A stretch of 40,607 nucleotides of DNA from Segatella baroniae DSM 16972 = JCM 13447 (GCF_000426585.1 NZ_AUFQ01000022.1:1-40607); one strand, 5' to 3'. Shown: positions 1 to 7,477, numbered from the stretch's first letter. A program made the numbers and translations. Notes: generated by a model from the sequence alone, not told the origin.

Positions 1-184
1 CGCCACAGAAGTAGATACTCATGAGAGAACGGATGATTTCGCTGTACTGATAACCGAACGATCTACACCTTAGACCGAGGGTTGAGTCGATGACAGATGA
101 TAATGTGGAGTCAAATTGCTCCATGATTGAAAATAATCCCCCAAAAGGAGTGAGTCTCTCAGATTTAATTTGTATCTTCGCCAT
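1..184 (-). CDS. IS1380-family transposase, N-terminal part cut by window edge
   Basis: Reading the minus strand from an ATG at 184 gives MAKIQIKSERLTPFGG, then a segment containing IMEQFD, STLGLRC and GYQYSEIIRSLM. This is the start of the IS1380-type DDE transposases common in Bacteroides (IS612/IS613/IS614/IS942 relatives). Only about 61 residues lie in the window, so the catalytic residues and integrity cannot be judged. No frameshift is seen in the visible part. The start follows from the conserved N-terminus beginning exactly at this ATG. The noncoding leader from 185 to about 330 probably holds the element's end. Confidence 0.8.
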   Translation of the reverse strand, partial: MAKIQIKSERLTPFGGLFSIMEQFDSTLSSVIDSTLGLRCRSFGYQYSEIIRSLMSIYFCG

Positions 185-330
185 GTCTATCGTTGGATTC
201 TCTTGTTTTTTTTTGCAACACTAAGATAAGTGAAAATTCTGACATGGCAAAATCCTGAGCAACTTTTTGTTGCTCAGGTACTTAAAAAGTTTAATTTATA
301 ATAGTGTTGCGGAATTAAGGTAAGTATAAG
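185..330. mobile_element. Probable terminal noncoding region of the IS1380-type element
   Basis: This stretch upstream of the transposase contains a perfect 10-bp hairpin (CCTGAGCAAC at 254-263 with GTTGCTCAGG at 269-278, loop TTTTT). It also has a 9-bp inverted pair, GCAACACTA at 215-223 with TAGTGTTGC at 302-310. The exact insertion-sequence boundary was not determined because the other end is outside the window; the outer terminus probably lies near 300-330. Confidence 0.4.
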
Positions 331-403
331 TTTTGTACAAAACGTGCGGCAACTCATAACCGGACAAGCAGTTATCGAATAGTTTTTGTACTGCAATGAT
401 GGG

Positions 404-494
404 ATTACCGCTGCGTGGTAATGTGATTACCAGCCCTGTGGTAATAGTCTTACCGCTGCGTGGTAATCTTGCTACCACGCAGCGGTAATATTTT
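404..494. repeat. Four tandem short palindromes, 22-23 bp period
   Basis: Four units begin at about 404, 426, 449 and 472. Each has ATTACC/GGTAAT-type arms around a 7-8 nt centre. Units 1 and 3 share TTACCGCTGCGTGGTAAT (unit 1 starts ATTACC, unit 3 CTTACC). Unit 2 has a changed centre (AGCCCTGT). Unit 4 (473-489) is the reverse complement of the same core. Read as protein the array gives a small spurious frame with repeated LPRSGN, which is not considered a gene. The rest of 331-561 holds only the palindrome GTTTTGTACAAAAC at 330-343. Confidence 0.8.
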
Positions 495-561
495 GGCAAT
501 TGTCCGATAGATTTGTGATTACTGCTTTTCGATGATTCTCTAATGATCGATTTTTGGGGGG

Positions 562-1056
562 TCATTCAGATTGCAGGAACGGCTCGAAGGCGCGGTCGTA
601 GTCCTCGCTCACGGCAAGGCGGCCGTTGACCAGACACACGAGTTCGACGACGGCATGGAACGACAGCTTCTCGTCGCTCGCACGGAAAAGGTCGTGCGTG
701 AAGACGTAGCGCACGCCCTCCTTCTTCAATGCTAGGCGCGAAATGAACTCGTCGTCGCAGCGCAACGGTGTCTTGAAGGCCAGGTTCATGCGGGCCACCA
801 CGGCGTCGACACCCTTCTCGTGCATCTGGGCGAAGCTCAGTCCGGCGTGCCGCAGGAAGCGGTGGCGCGTGTGTTCGGCGTAGTGCAGGTAGTTGGCGTT
901 GTTCACAATGCCCTCGATGTCGCACTCGTAGTCGCGCACCTCCATGCGGGTTTCGAAGATGTAGTTGCCCTGCGGCCTCTCTCCGGCCCTCCCCCGAGGG
1001 GCGGGTGCACCGTCTTGAGACGGCTGTTTGTCTGCTTGATGGGTTGTTTCTGTCAT
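562..1056 (-). CDS. Acyl-CoA thioesterase, 4HBT/YbgC-FadM-like
   Basis: The 164-residue product carries the hotdog-fold signature of the 4-hydroxybenzoyl-CoA thioesterase family: MEVRDYECDIEGIVNNANYL at about residues 33-52, where the Asp and following Asn are the expected active-site region, then YAEHTRHRFL. The expected role is hydrolysis of acyl-CoA or acyl-ACP thioesters in the cytoplasm; the substrate is unknown. The ATG at 1056 is chosen because upstream in-frame codons look noncoding. Residues about 15-28 (PAPRGRAGERPQG) are unlike the family and are encoded by a GC-rich palindromic repeat (about 985-1012), so the N-terminus seems to be extended by a repeat insertion. It lies downstream of the DUF2851 gene on the same strand. 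Confidence 0.85.
   Translation of the reverse strand: MTETTHQADKQPSQDGAPAPRGRAGERPQGNYIFETRMEVRDYECDIEGIVNNANYLHYAEHTRHRFLRHAGLSFAQMHEKGVDAVVARMNLAFKTPLRCDDEFISRLALKKEGVRYVFTHDLFRASDEKLSFHAVVELVCLVNGRLAVSEDYDRAFEPFLQSE
985..1012. repeat. REP-like GC palindrome (copy A), inside the thioesterase gene
   Basis: The segment CGGCCCTCCCCCGAGGGGCG and its flank GGTGCACC belong to the same family as the palindromes at 1246-1262, 5020-5036 and 5109-5125 (CCCTCCC-N3-GGGAGGG followed by GTG). It is in frame within the thioesterase N-terminus. Confidence 0.6.
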
Positions 1057-1233
1057 GATTGTCAATATTTTTATTTGATGAATGTCGATGTGACACGCAA
1101 TTGCTCGAACGCTTGCAATGGACGTTGTCATTACTATCATCACTCATCTTTCATTCAATACCCCTACTGCGGCGGCCCACTTTTTGACGCCGACACCCAT
1201 TCTTGTCGTTCAGTTTGCCGCCGTCATCGGTCT

Positions 1234-2580
1234 TCAGCCTGCGCACCCTCCCTTTGGGAGGGCCGGGGTGGGTGCTTGTTGTGCCGTGACGGGTCTCAAA
1301 TATTCATACCCGATGCGGCATCTGAGGCAGTCCTTGCGGTCGCAATACATCTTCTTGAGTTGGATGAGAGCCTGCGAGTCGCCCGCGTTCTCCACGTCGA
1401 GGCCGCACGCGTGCCACATCCGCACGATGTGGTTGTCCTCCGCCTTCAGCTGGTCGAGGAAGTCGAAGGCCCGTTGGCAGAGTTTCTCGTCGCTCTTGTG
1501 GCGGCCGTAAGCAAAGAGGATGGGTACCACGGTGTTGATGAGGAGCAGTTGGAGCGACGCGGCCGAGAGCCGTTTTTGTTGTTTTTCGCCCGCATGACCG
1601 AAGGTGTAGTGCGTCTCCCAATAAGGTGTGACGGCGCTACGGAGCAGTTCGCCTGCCGCCTTCACGTCGTGGCAATCGAGCAATTGGCTCAGTCCGGCCC
1701 GTCGTTGATAGAACAAATTGGCCAGTTGAGCGATGCGAATATGTGGAAAATTCTGAGGACGGAGCCGCAGAAACTTCCAAAGTTGGAAGTCGATAGGCTC
1801 AAAAGAAAACTTGTGTTGTAGGTAGAGATACTCCTTGCGAAGCCGTTGAAAGTAACTGTCGGCAATGGCTTCGGTCCGGTGACGCTCGGCAATGGCCGCC
1901 GGATCGAGCAGTCCCGCCTGCCCCAGGAAGATGGCTTCCACCTGCAAAAGGTTGTCCTGATGGTGGGCGACGGCCTGCAACGGGATGTGACAGGCCCATG
2001 CCTCGAAGGCGTCGCCGTTGATTCCGAAGCCGTAGTTGCGGGCCAGCGTGACGAAGTAGGCCGCCTCCCACGAGCCGTCGCAACGCTTTAGGCGGTCGGC
2101 GATGGCCTCCGTCTTCTGTTCCAGCCGCTCCGTCTGCAGCGCGTTCATCCACGCGTGGACGCCAAGGCGCGACAGCGAGGGGATGATGCGGTGGCAAGGA
2201 GGATATCGGTCGGTGGTGAGCAGTTCGTCGTAGTGCGCCTTCACGTATTCGGGAACGTCGAGTTGCAGTTGCGTCAGCGGTTCGCCCCGCTCGTTGCGGA
2301 CCGGTCTGTCGATAGCTCCGCACACGTGGAGAATCACGTTGTTGTAGCGCGAATCGCGGTCGTGGCCGTGCAGATACCAGTCGCTTGACCGGTCGTGAAT
2401 CTCCACATTGCCCACCCACAGCGTGCCGCCGACCTTGATTTTGGCGTTGAAGAAGTCGGGGCCGGCGTCGCGGTTGTGCAGTCCCGGGTCGATGATTTCC
2501 AGCCGTCGGCCGTCGGTCGTGGCCATGGGGCCGGGCCGCCACAGCTTGTGCTTCCATACATAGTGCAAGAGTTGTTCCAT
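1234..2580 (-). CDS. DUF2851 family protein
   Basis: The 448-residue protein begins MEQLLHYVWKHKLW, then has GRRLEIIDPGLHNRDAGPDF, followed by NAKIKVGGTLWVGNVEIH. These are the conserved N-terminal blocks of the Bacteroidota DUF2851 family, whose function is unknown. A Cys cluster near the end (CDRKDCLRCRIGYEYL, about residues 413-428) resembles the family's usual C-terminal motif. The last dozen residues (APTPALPKGGCAG) are encoded by REP-like copy B, so the original stop codon was probably displaced by the repeat. The ATG at 2580 begins the conserved sequence. A weak -7 box (TACTTTTGT, 2614-2606) lies upstream. The thioesterase follows after 177 bp. Confidence 0.88.
   Translation of the reverse strand: MEQLLHYVWKHKLWRPGPMATTDGRRLEIIDPGLHNRDAGPDFFNAKIKVGGTLWVGNVEIHDRSSDWYLHGHDRDSRYNNVILHVCGAIDRPVRNERGEPLTQLQLDVPEYVKAHYDELLTTDRYPPCHRIIPSLSRLGVHAWMNALQTERLEQKTEAIADRLKRCDGSWEAAYFVTLARNYGFGINGDAFEAWACHIPLQAVAHHQDNLLQVEAIFLGQAGLLDPAAIAERHRTEAIADSYFQRLRKEYLYLQHKFSFEPIDFQLWKFLRLRPQNFPHIRIAQLANLFYQRRAGLSQLLDCHDVKAAGELLRSAVTPYWETHYTFGHAGEKQQKRLSAASLQLLLINTVVPILFAYGRHKSDEKLCQRAFDFLDQLKAEDNHIVRMWHACGLDVENAGDSQALIQLKKMYCDRKDCLRCRIGYEYLRPVTAQQAPTPALPKGGCAG
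1240..1276. repeat. REP-like GC palindrome (copy B), at the 3' end of the DUF2851 gene
   Basis: A perfect palindrome, CCCTCCC-TTT-GGGAGGG, at 1246-1262 is followed by CCGGGGTGGGTGC. Its reverse complement matches copy D at 5098-5128 almost base for base (ACCCACCCC[AG]GCCCTCCC then AAAGGGAGGGTG). Confidence 0.85.
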
Positions 2581-2652
2581 CCGTATCAGGCTATTTAAGC
2601 GTCATACAAAAGTAGAGATTATATTTGAAAGCCGCTTCGAGGGGCCATCAAA

Positions 2653-2664
2653 TTTTGTACAAAA
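2653..2664. promoter_or_regulatory. Palindrome TTTTGTACAAAA upstream of dapB
   Basis: This 12-bp perfect palindrome lies about 36 bp upstream of the dapB -33 box. The same 12-mer occurs at 331-342 within a slightly longer palindrome. It could be an operator, but only two copies are visible and no regulator is linked to it. Confidence 0.3.
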
Positions 2665-2699
2665 GGCCTTAAATATTGCTTTTTATTGCATTTCGGCCT

Positions 2700-2730
2700 T
2701 TTGTCTTTGGAAAAGAAGCGTTATCTTTGC
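2700..2730 (+). promoter_or_regulatory. Bacteroidota-type promoter of dapB
   Basis: TTTG at 2700-2703 and TATCTTTGC at 2722-2730 match the -33 TTTG / -7 TAnnTTTG consensus of the Bacteroidota primary sigma factor, with an 18-bp spacer. The start codon follows about 48 bp later. It should drive the dapB-lepB-S26-wbqC cluster. Confidence 0.7.
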
Positions 2731-2778
2731 CGCAAATAACTAAGTTTCAAGTTGTAAACTGACAAATCATCAAGTAAA

Positions 2779-3537
2779 ATGAAGATAGCATTGATCGGCT
2801 ATGGTAAGATGGGCCACATGATCGAAGACATCGCCTTGCGGCGTGGTCATGAGATTGTGTGCCGCATCGACGTGGACAATCCGCAGGATTTCGACTCCCC
2901 GGAGTTCGCCGAAGCAGACGTAGCGATAGAGTTCACCAATCCAACGGCAGCCTACGGCAACTATTTGAAAGCCTTCGCGCACGACGTGAAGGTCGTGAGT
3001 GGGTCCACGGGATGGATGAAAGAGCATGGCGACGACGTGAGAAAGCTCTGCGCCGAGGGCGGACACACGCTCTTCTGGGCCAGCAACTTCTCGGTGGGCG
3101 TGGCCATCTTCTCGGCTGTCAACCGCTTTCTGGCCAAGATCATGAACGGCTTTCCCGAGTATGACGTCTGCATGCAGGAGACCCATCACGTGCACAAGCT
3201 CGACGCGCCGTCGGGCACGGCCATCTCCTTGGCCGAGGATATCATCGAGAATGTAGACCGAAAGAAGGACTGGAAGCGCGGCGTCACCATCTGGACGAAC
3301 GACGGTCATGAGGATGCGGGCGATCCGACAGCCCAGGGCGACCTGGTCATCAACTGCGTGCGCGACGGCGAAGTGCCCGGCATTCACACAGTGATGTACG
3401 ACTCCGAGGCCGACATGATCACCATCGAGCACGACGCCCACAGCCGGAAAGGCTTCGCATTGGGGGCTGTGCTGGCGGCAGAATACACCCTGAATCACCG
3501 AGGATTGCTCACGACGAGCGACCTGTTCAAGTTCTAA
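2779..3537 (+). CDS. dapB: 4-hydroxy-tetrahydrodipicolinate reductase
   Basis: The 252-residue cytoplasmic enzyme reduces the dihydrodipicolinate precursor with NAD(P)H in the diaminopimelate/lysine pathway. The Rossmann nucleotide-binding motif is GYGKMGHM at residues 7-14. The catalytic and substrate-binding signature ETHHVHKLDAPSGTA runs from residue 134, with His136/His137 and Lys140 in the family positions. Length is normal for the short Bacteroidota form. The ATG is preceded by an AT-rich leader without a Shine-Dalgarno sequence. It is the first gene of the cluster; lepB starts 16 bp after its stop, so the two are probably cotranscribed. Confidence 0.97.
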   Translation: MKIALIGYGKMGHMIEDIALRRGHEIVCRIDVDNPQDFDSPEFAEADVAIEFTNPTAAYGNYLKAFAHDVKVVSGSTGWMKEHGDDVRKLCAEGGHTLFWASNFSVGVAIFSAVNRFLAKIMNGFPEYDVCMQETHHVHKLDAPSGTAISLAEDIIENVDRKKDWKRGVTIWTNDGHEDAGDPTAQGDLVINCVRDGEVPGIHTVMYDSEADMITIEHDAHSRKGFALGAVLAAEYTLNHRGLLTTSDLFKF

Positions 3538-3553
3538 CCTACGTTGAAAAACA

Positions 3554-5002
3554 ATGATCGATAAAGAAAAAGCTAAGTTGAACATGCGCGTGCAGTGGAC
3601 GAAGTTCGCTGTGGTCATGGTTCTCTATCTCTCGTTCCTGTTCTGGCTGAAGAGCTGGCTGGGCCTCGTCGTGGTGCCGTTCATCTACGATGTCTACATC
3701 ACCAAGAAGATACGGTGGCAGTGGTGGAAAGATTCCGAAGGGCCGGTGCGGTTCATCATGAGTTGGGTCGACGCCCTTGTGTTCGCCCTTGTGGCCGTCT
3801 ATTTCATCAATCTGTTCTTCTTCCAGAACTTCGTCATCCCATCGTCGTCGCTCGAAAAGAGCCTTCTCACGGGCGACTATCTTTTCGTTTCCAAGTTGAG
3901 CTACGGCCCGCGCATCCCTCAGACGCCGCTCACCATGCCGCTCACGCAGCACACCATGCCGCTCATCGGCGTGAAGAGCTACGTGGAATGGCCGCATTGG
4001 GACTATCGCCGCGTGAAGGGACTGGGCCACGTGAAGCTCAACGACATCGTGGTCTTCAACTATCCGGCCGGCGACACGCTGGTCAATGCCGACCGTTACC
4101 AGTCGGCCGACTTCTACAGCATGTGCCAGCAGCTGGGCGAACAGATCTACGAACAGCAGCATCCGCAGCCCATCGACCTGTCGCAGCTCAGCCGCCAGCA
4201 GCAGCGCGACCATCTTTTAGGCCTTTACGAATTGGGCAAACGCTACGTGGAGCAGAATCCCAACGAGTATGGCGACATCATCACGCGGCCTACCGACAGG
4301 CGGGAGAACTATGTGAAGCGTTGCGTTGGGTTGCCCGGACAGACCTTGCAGATCAAGAATCGCATCGTCTATCTCGACGGAAAGCCCAACAAGGAGCCTG
4401 ACAACGTGCAGTATACATATTATATAGAGCGCAAGGCGGACATTCCCGAAGAGCTGATGCACGAGCTGGGAATATCCATGGAAGACCTCACGAGCCTCAA
4501 TCAATACGGTTATATGCCACTGACGAGGCACGCATATAACGTTCTCAAGGGCCGCACGGACATCGTGAAGAGTATTCGTCTCAACACGGATGCGTTTGCG
4601 GGAGAGACCTATCCGCTCACAACCTACACGGGATGGACGCGCGACAACTACGGTCCGGTGTGGATTCCGAAGCGCGGTGCCACGCTGAAGCTGACGATGG
4701 ACAACATCGCCATCTATGAACGGCCCATCCGAACCTACGAGGGCAACGACCTGGAGATAAAGAACGGCAGGATATTCATCAACGGAAAGCCGGCCAAGAG
4801 CTACACGTTCAAGCTGGACTACTACTGGATGATGGGCGACAACCGCCACAATTCGGCCGACTCCCGCTATTGGGGCTTCGTTCCCGAAGACCATATCGTG
4901 GGCAAACCGATATTCATCTGGTACAGTTCTGACCCCGACCGCAAGGGCTTCGGTGCCATCCGTTGGCGACGATTGTTCAGGTTTGTGGATGGAATCAAGT
5001 AG
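3554..5002 (+). CDS. lepB: Signal peptidase I
   Basis: The 482-residue inner-membrane serine protease cleaves signal peptides of exported proteins. Hydrophobic segments lie at about residues 16-46 and 72-92. The nucleophile box IPSSSLEKSL places the catalytic Ser at residue 99. The general-base box ENYVKRCVGLPGQ places Lys at 255. The conserved GDNRHNSADSRYWG box lies near residues 430-443. The roughly 150-residue insertion between the Ser and Lys boxes and the second insert after residue 265 are usual for Bacteroidota S26 enzymes. All catalytic motifs are intact, in contrast to the next gene. A REP-like palindrome lies just downstream. Confidence 0.96.
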   Translation: MIDKEKAKLNMRVQWTKFAVVMVLYLSFLFWLKSWLGLVVVPFIYDVYITKKIRWQWWKDSEGPVRFIMSWVDALVFALVAVYFINLFFFQNFVIPSSSLEKSLLTGDYLFVSKLSYGPRIPQTPLTMPLTQHTMPLIGVKSYVEWPHWDYRRVKGLGHVKLNDIVVFNYPAGDTLVNADRYQSADFYSMCQQLGEQIYEQQHPQPIDLSQLSRQQQRDHLLGLYELGKRYVEQNPNEYGDIITRPTDRRENYVKRCVGLPGQTLQIKNRIVYLDGKPNKEPDNVQYTYYIERKADIPEELMHELGISMEDLTSLNQYGYMPLTRHAYNVLKGRTDIVKSIRLNTDAFAGETYPLTTYTGWTRDNYGPVWIPKRGATLKLTMDNIAIYERPIRTYEGNDLEIKNGRIFINGKPAKSYTFKLDYYWMMGDNRHNSADSRYWGFVPEDHIVGKPIFIWYSSDPDRKGFGAIRWRRLFRFVDGIK

Positions 5003-5011
5003 GGGGGAAGC

Positions 5012-5036
5012 CTCCCCCGCCCCTCCAAAGGAGGGG
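5012..5036. repeat. REP-like GC palindrome (copy C)
   Basis: A perfect CCCCTCC-AAA-GGAGGGG palindrome at 5020-5036 lies between lepB and the S26-like gene. Confidence 0.75.
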
Positions 5037-5097
5037 AGTGCCTGACGGATTGACGACCTCCGGGGGACTCCCAAAGACCTATCCCGGCCTTCCAGAG

Positions 5098-5128
5098 ACC
5101 CACCCCAGCCCTCCCAAAGGGAGGGTGA
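5098..5128. repeat. REP-like GC palindrome (copy D)
   Basis: A perfect CCCTCCC-AAA-GGGAGGG palindrome at 5109-5125, preceded by ACCCACCCCAG, is nearly identical to the reverse complement of copy B. It ends 18 bp before the S26-like start codon, so it may affect the mRNA leader or processing between the two genes. Confidence 0.85.
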
Positions 5129-5142
5129 ACTGTCAGCGGGAA

Positions 5143-5736
5143 ATGGCGGAGAGGCAACCCCCGTCATACAAACCATTCATCTCAACAACTCTACAGCCCA
5201 ACACCCCAACAACTATAACGCAAACCATTCATCCTGACACCCTAACAACCCCACAACCCATCCCCCACCACCTGAAATGGATATTGCCCCTTGGTGTGGC
5301 CGTCGTCTTGTTCTTTGTACTCCACACCTTTGTCATCACCTTCTTTACCGTGACCAGCAATGATTTTAGGCCTGTGTTCACAATCGGCAACAAGGTGATG
5401 GTGAACAAACTTGCGCGCAAGGATTTCCGTTCGGGCGACTTTCTGGTCTATACCGACAGCGTTCGGAGCTATCTGTCGCGTGTGGAGGCTATGCCGGGCG
5501 ACACCATCACTTGCCAAGGGCGACGCTATTGCCTGCCCATGCGGTGCTGCAATCGCTGCGGGAGTCCCGATTGCAGGTTCCTCTTGCTCAACACGGGCAG
5601 GCAAAAGCTGTTGGTTCACCAGCACCTTATCGTGGGTAAAGCGCATTATGTTATATCTTTCCAGCACCTATTTCGGCCCCGTGCAGTGGTATCAGAAGCT
5701 CAACCGCCACGCCCACTGCCTGATAGAGCGCCATGA
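5143..5736 (+). CDS. Degenerate S26 signal-peptidase-like membrane protein
   Basis: The 197-residue protein has a low-complexity Thr/Pro N-terminus, one membrane segment at about residues 46-70, and an S26-like core. Ungapped comparison with the preceding lepB product aligns the nucleophile Ser99 with Asp74 (TSNDFRPVF) and the general-base Lys255 with Ser112 (SYLSRVEAMPGD). The segment HLIVGKAHYV resembles the HIVGKPIFI end of lepB. In place of the GDN box there are six cysteines (Cys124 to Cys144, including CCNRC and CGSPDC), possibly a metal or disulfide cluster. I infer a non-catalytic paralogue. The start is uncertain because upstream frame runs into repeats. The last 30 codons overlap wbqC and look unnatural, so a small indel is possible. 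Confidence 0.65.
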   Translation: MAERQPPSYKPFISTTLQPNTPTTITQTIHPDTLTTPQPIPHHLKWILPLGVAVVLFFVLHTFVITFFTVTSNDFRPVFTIGNKVMVNKLARKDFRSGDFLVYTDSVRSYLSRVEAMPGDTITCQGRRYCLPMRCCNRCGSPDCRFLLLNTGRQKLLVHQHLIVGKAHYVISFQHLFRPRAVVSEAQPPRPLPDRAP

Positions 5737-6274
5737 CAACTTTGTGAAGCAGACCTATCGCAACCGGATGGTCATCGCCACGACCAACGGCTTGCAGGCG
5801 TTGAGCGTGCCCGTGACCACCGACGGCGACGCGCTGTCGAAGACGCCCATGCGCGACGTGCGTGTCAGCGACCACGGACATTGGCGCCACATCCATTGGA
5901 ACGCTCTATGCTCGGCCTATGGCGAGAGTCCGTTCTTCGAGTTCTATCAGGACGACATCCGCCCTTTCTTCGAGCGGCGGTGGGACTTTCTCTTCGATTT
6001 CAACATGGCCATCACCGCGAAAATGTGCGAACTTCTCGACATTCAGCCTGACTATCGGCCCACCACTGCCTATCAACCTGCCGCAGGTGATGGACGTTTG
6101 GAGGCGGATGATGACTTCCGCAACGTCATCCGGCCGAAACATCCGCTGCCCGACCCGTCGTTTGAGCCGCGGCGGTACTACCAGGTGTATGAACAAAAGT
6201 GGGGATTCCAGCCCAATCTGAGCATTCTCGACCTGTTGTTCAATGAGGGCAACGAGGCCGTGTTGTACTTATAA
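5648..6274 (+). CDS. WbqC family protein
   Basis: The 208-residue protein begins MLYLSSTYFGPVQWYQKL, the typical WbqC N-terminus, and continues with FVKQTYRNRMVIATTNG and a central block HGHWRHIHWNALCSAYGESPFF split by a few variable residues. WbqC-family proteins are associated with polysaccharide and sugar-modification clusters; the reaction is not established. The ATG at 5648 is chosen because the conserved sequence starts there, although the frame is open further upstream; this start lies 89 bp inside the S26-like gene. The gene ends only 3 bp from the convergent stop of the beta-barrel anti-sigma gene. Confidence 0.85.
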   Translation: MLYLSSTYFGPVQWYQKLNRHAHCLIERHDNFVKQTYRNRMVIATTNGLQALSVPVTTDGDALSKTPMRDVRVSDHGHWRHIHWNALCSAYGESPFFEFYQDDIRPFFERRWDFLFDFNMAITAKMCELLDIQPDYRPTTAYQPAAGDGRLEADDDFRNVIRPKHPLPDPSFEPRRYYQVYEQKWGFQPNLSILDLLFNEGNEAVLYL

Positions 6275-6277
6275 GCT

Positions 6278-7477
6278 TTAGAAATCATTCAAATAGATGC
6301 GCAAACCCACGTTCAGGTTGAAGTTGGTGGGCTTGTCTTTGTATATGTTTTCCACCTCGCTGTGGTTGTTGAAGTAGCGGCTTACGCCCGATTCCACGTA
6401 GGCGCTCACGCCATTTCGCAGCCGCAGTTCGGCTCCGACGGCCGCATTGGCCGAGAATTGCAGTTGTTTCTCCTTGATATTCCGTGTCGGCAGTTCCGTG
6501 TCTGCGGTTCCTTTGCCCGCTGCCGACAGCTTGCCGCTCACCAGCTTCTCGACCTGCATGCCCGCCGTGGCATAGACCCTGTAGTGTCGTCCCTGCGCCA
6601 GCGTGTAGGCGGCGCTCAGCGGCAGGCCCACGTAGTGGAGCGACTGTTCGGTGCGGTTGCCCTCCGCGCCACCCGAATAGGTCGTCGTGGACGAGAGATA
6701 GCTGTAGTTGAGGCCCGTCTGGAGGCTCCAGTGGCGGTTCAGCCGATAGCTCACCGACACGCCCACCCTCACGGGTTGTTTGTGCTTGGTGTGCTTTTCC
6801 ATGGCCACTTCCTGCATCAGTCCCTCCGATTTCTTTCCGTCAAACTCCCTTTCATAGTTGCCGATGGGGTCGGCGGTGGCCAGTGTCATGCCCGTCGCGC
6901 CACTTGTGGAGCCCATCGCGCCGCCGTAGCTGGTGGCAATGCTGAGCCTGCTGTCGGTGGAGGAAGACGGGGAGGGGAGGAAGAAGGGTGATTCTGCGGG
7001 TAAGGAAGGGTCGGCGGGCGTCTGCGGCTCGGTCTGTTCGGGCTTGTCGGCCTGGTCTGTCGTTGTCGGCGACTCCAATCCGTCGGTCTGGTCGGCCTGG
7101 TCGGGCCTGTCGGCGGGGGCTGCCGCTGCCGCCAACTCGGCCCTGTCGGCCGTCGCAGGCTGGTGGAGTCGTGTGGCTTGAAGCCTTGTGGCGGCCTGCG
7201 CCACCTCCTTCGTCGGCATGAAGGCCAATGGTTTCACGGCACGTTCTTCGTCGGAACCCGGCCAGAGCAAGAAGACGGCCAACACCACGGCTGCGGCCGC
7301 CGCCGTGCGGTAGAGCCAGAGGCGTGCGGTGGCGGCCCGGCGGCGGCTGGCGGCAGGCTTCGGGGCGAGTCCCCGCAGTGCCATCTCGCGCTTCACGTCG
7401 TCGAGCAAGCCTTCGGGAGCCGCCGTTTGGCGACGCTCCATGCGCTTGCGTATGTCGTCAGTCCATTGCTTGTTCAT
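6278..7477 (-). CDS. Dma-type dual-membrane-spanning anti-sigma factor
   Basis: The 399-residue protein has three parts. Residues 1-51 are charged and cytoplasmic, with helices typical of a sigma-binding segment. Residues 52-73 form one inner-membrane helix (LWLYRTAAAAAVVLAVFLLW). Residues about 75-232 are rich in Pro, Ala, Thr, Gln, Asp and Ser and look disordered. Residues about 235-399 have alternating beta-strand patterns (GVSVSYRLNRHWSLQTGLNY, NAAVGAELRLR) and end in Phe after NVGLRIYLNDF, as in outer-membrane barrels. This is the layout of the Dma family described in Bacteroides thetaiotaomicron, in which a barrel in the outer membrane is tethered to an anti-sigma domain. The start overlaps the sigma stop by 4 bp (translational coupling). 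Confidence 0.82.
   Translation of the reverse strand: MNKQWTDDIRKRMERRQTAAPEGLLDDVKREMALRGLAPKPAASRRRAATARLWLYRTAAAAAVVLAVFLLWPGSDEERAVKPLAFMPTKEVAQAATRLQATRLHQPATADRAELAAAAAPADRPDQADQTDGLESPTTTDQADKPEQTEPQTPADPSLPAESPFFLPSPSSSTDSRLSIATSYGGAMGSTSGATGMTLATADPIGNYEREFDGKKSEGLMQEVAMEKHTKHKQPVRVGVSVSYRLNRHWSLQTGLNYSYLSSTTTYSGGAEGNRTEQSLHYVGLPLSAAYTLAQGRHYRVYATAGMQVEKLVSGKLSAAGKGTADTELPTRNIKEKQLQFSANAAVGAELRLRNGVSAYVESGVSRYFNNHSEVENIYKDKPTNFNLNVGLRIYLNDF

Noticed and set aside
296..565. An 89-codon minus-strand frame with repeated LPRSGN
   Set aside because: The protein repeat only mirrors the tandem palindromes at 404-494; there is no start context or homology.
820..1821. A 333-codon plus-strand frame over the thioesterase and DUF2851 genes
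   Set aside because: It reads antisense to two genes with clear family signatures and runs through repeats.
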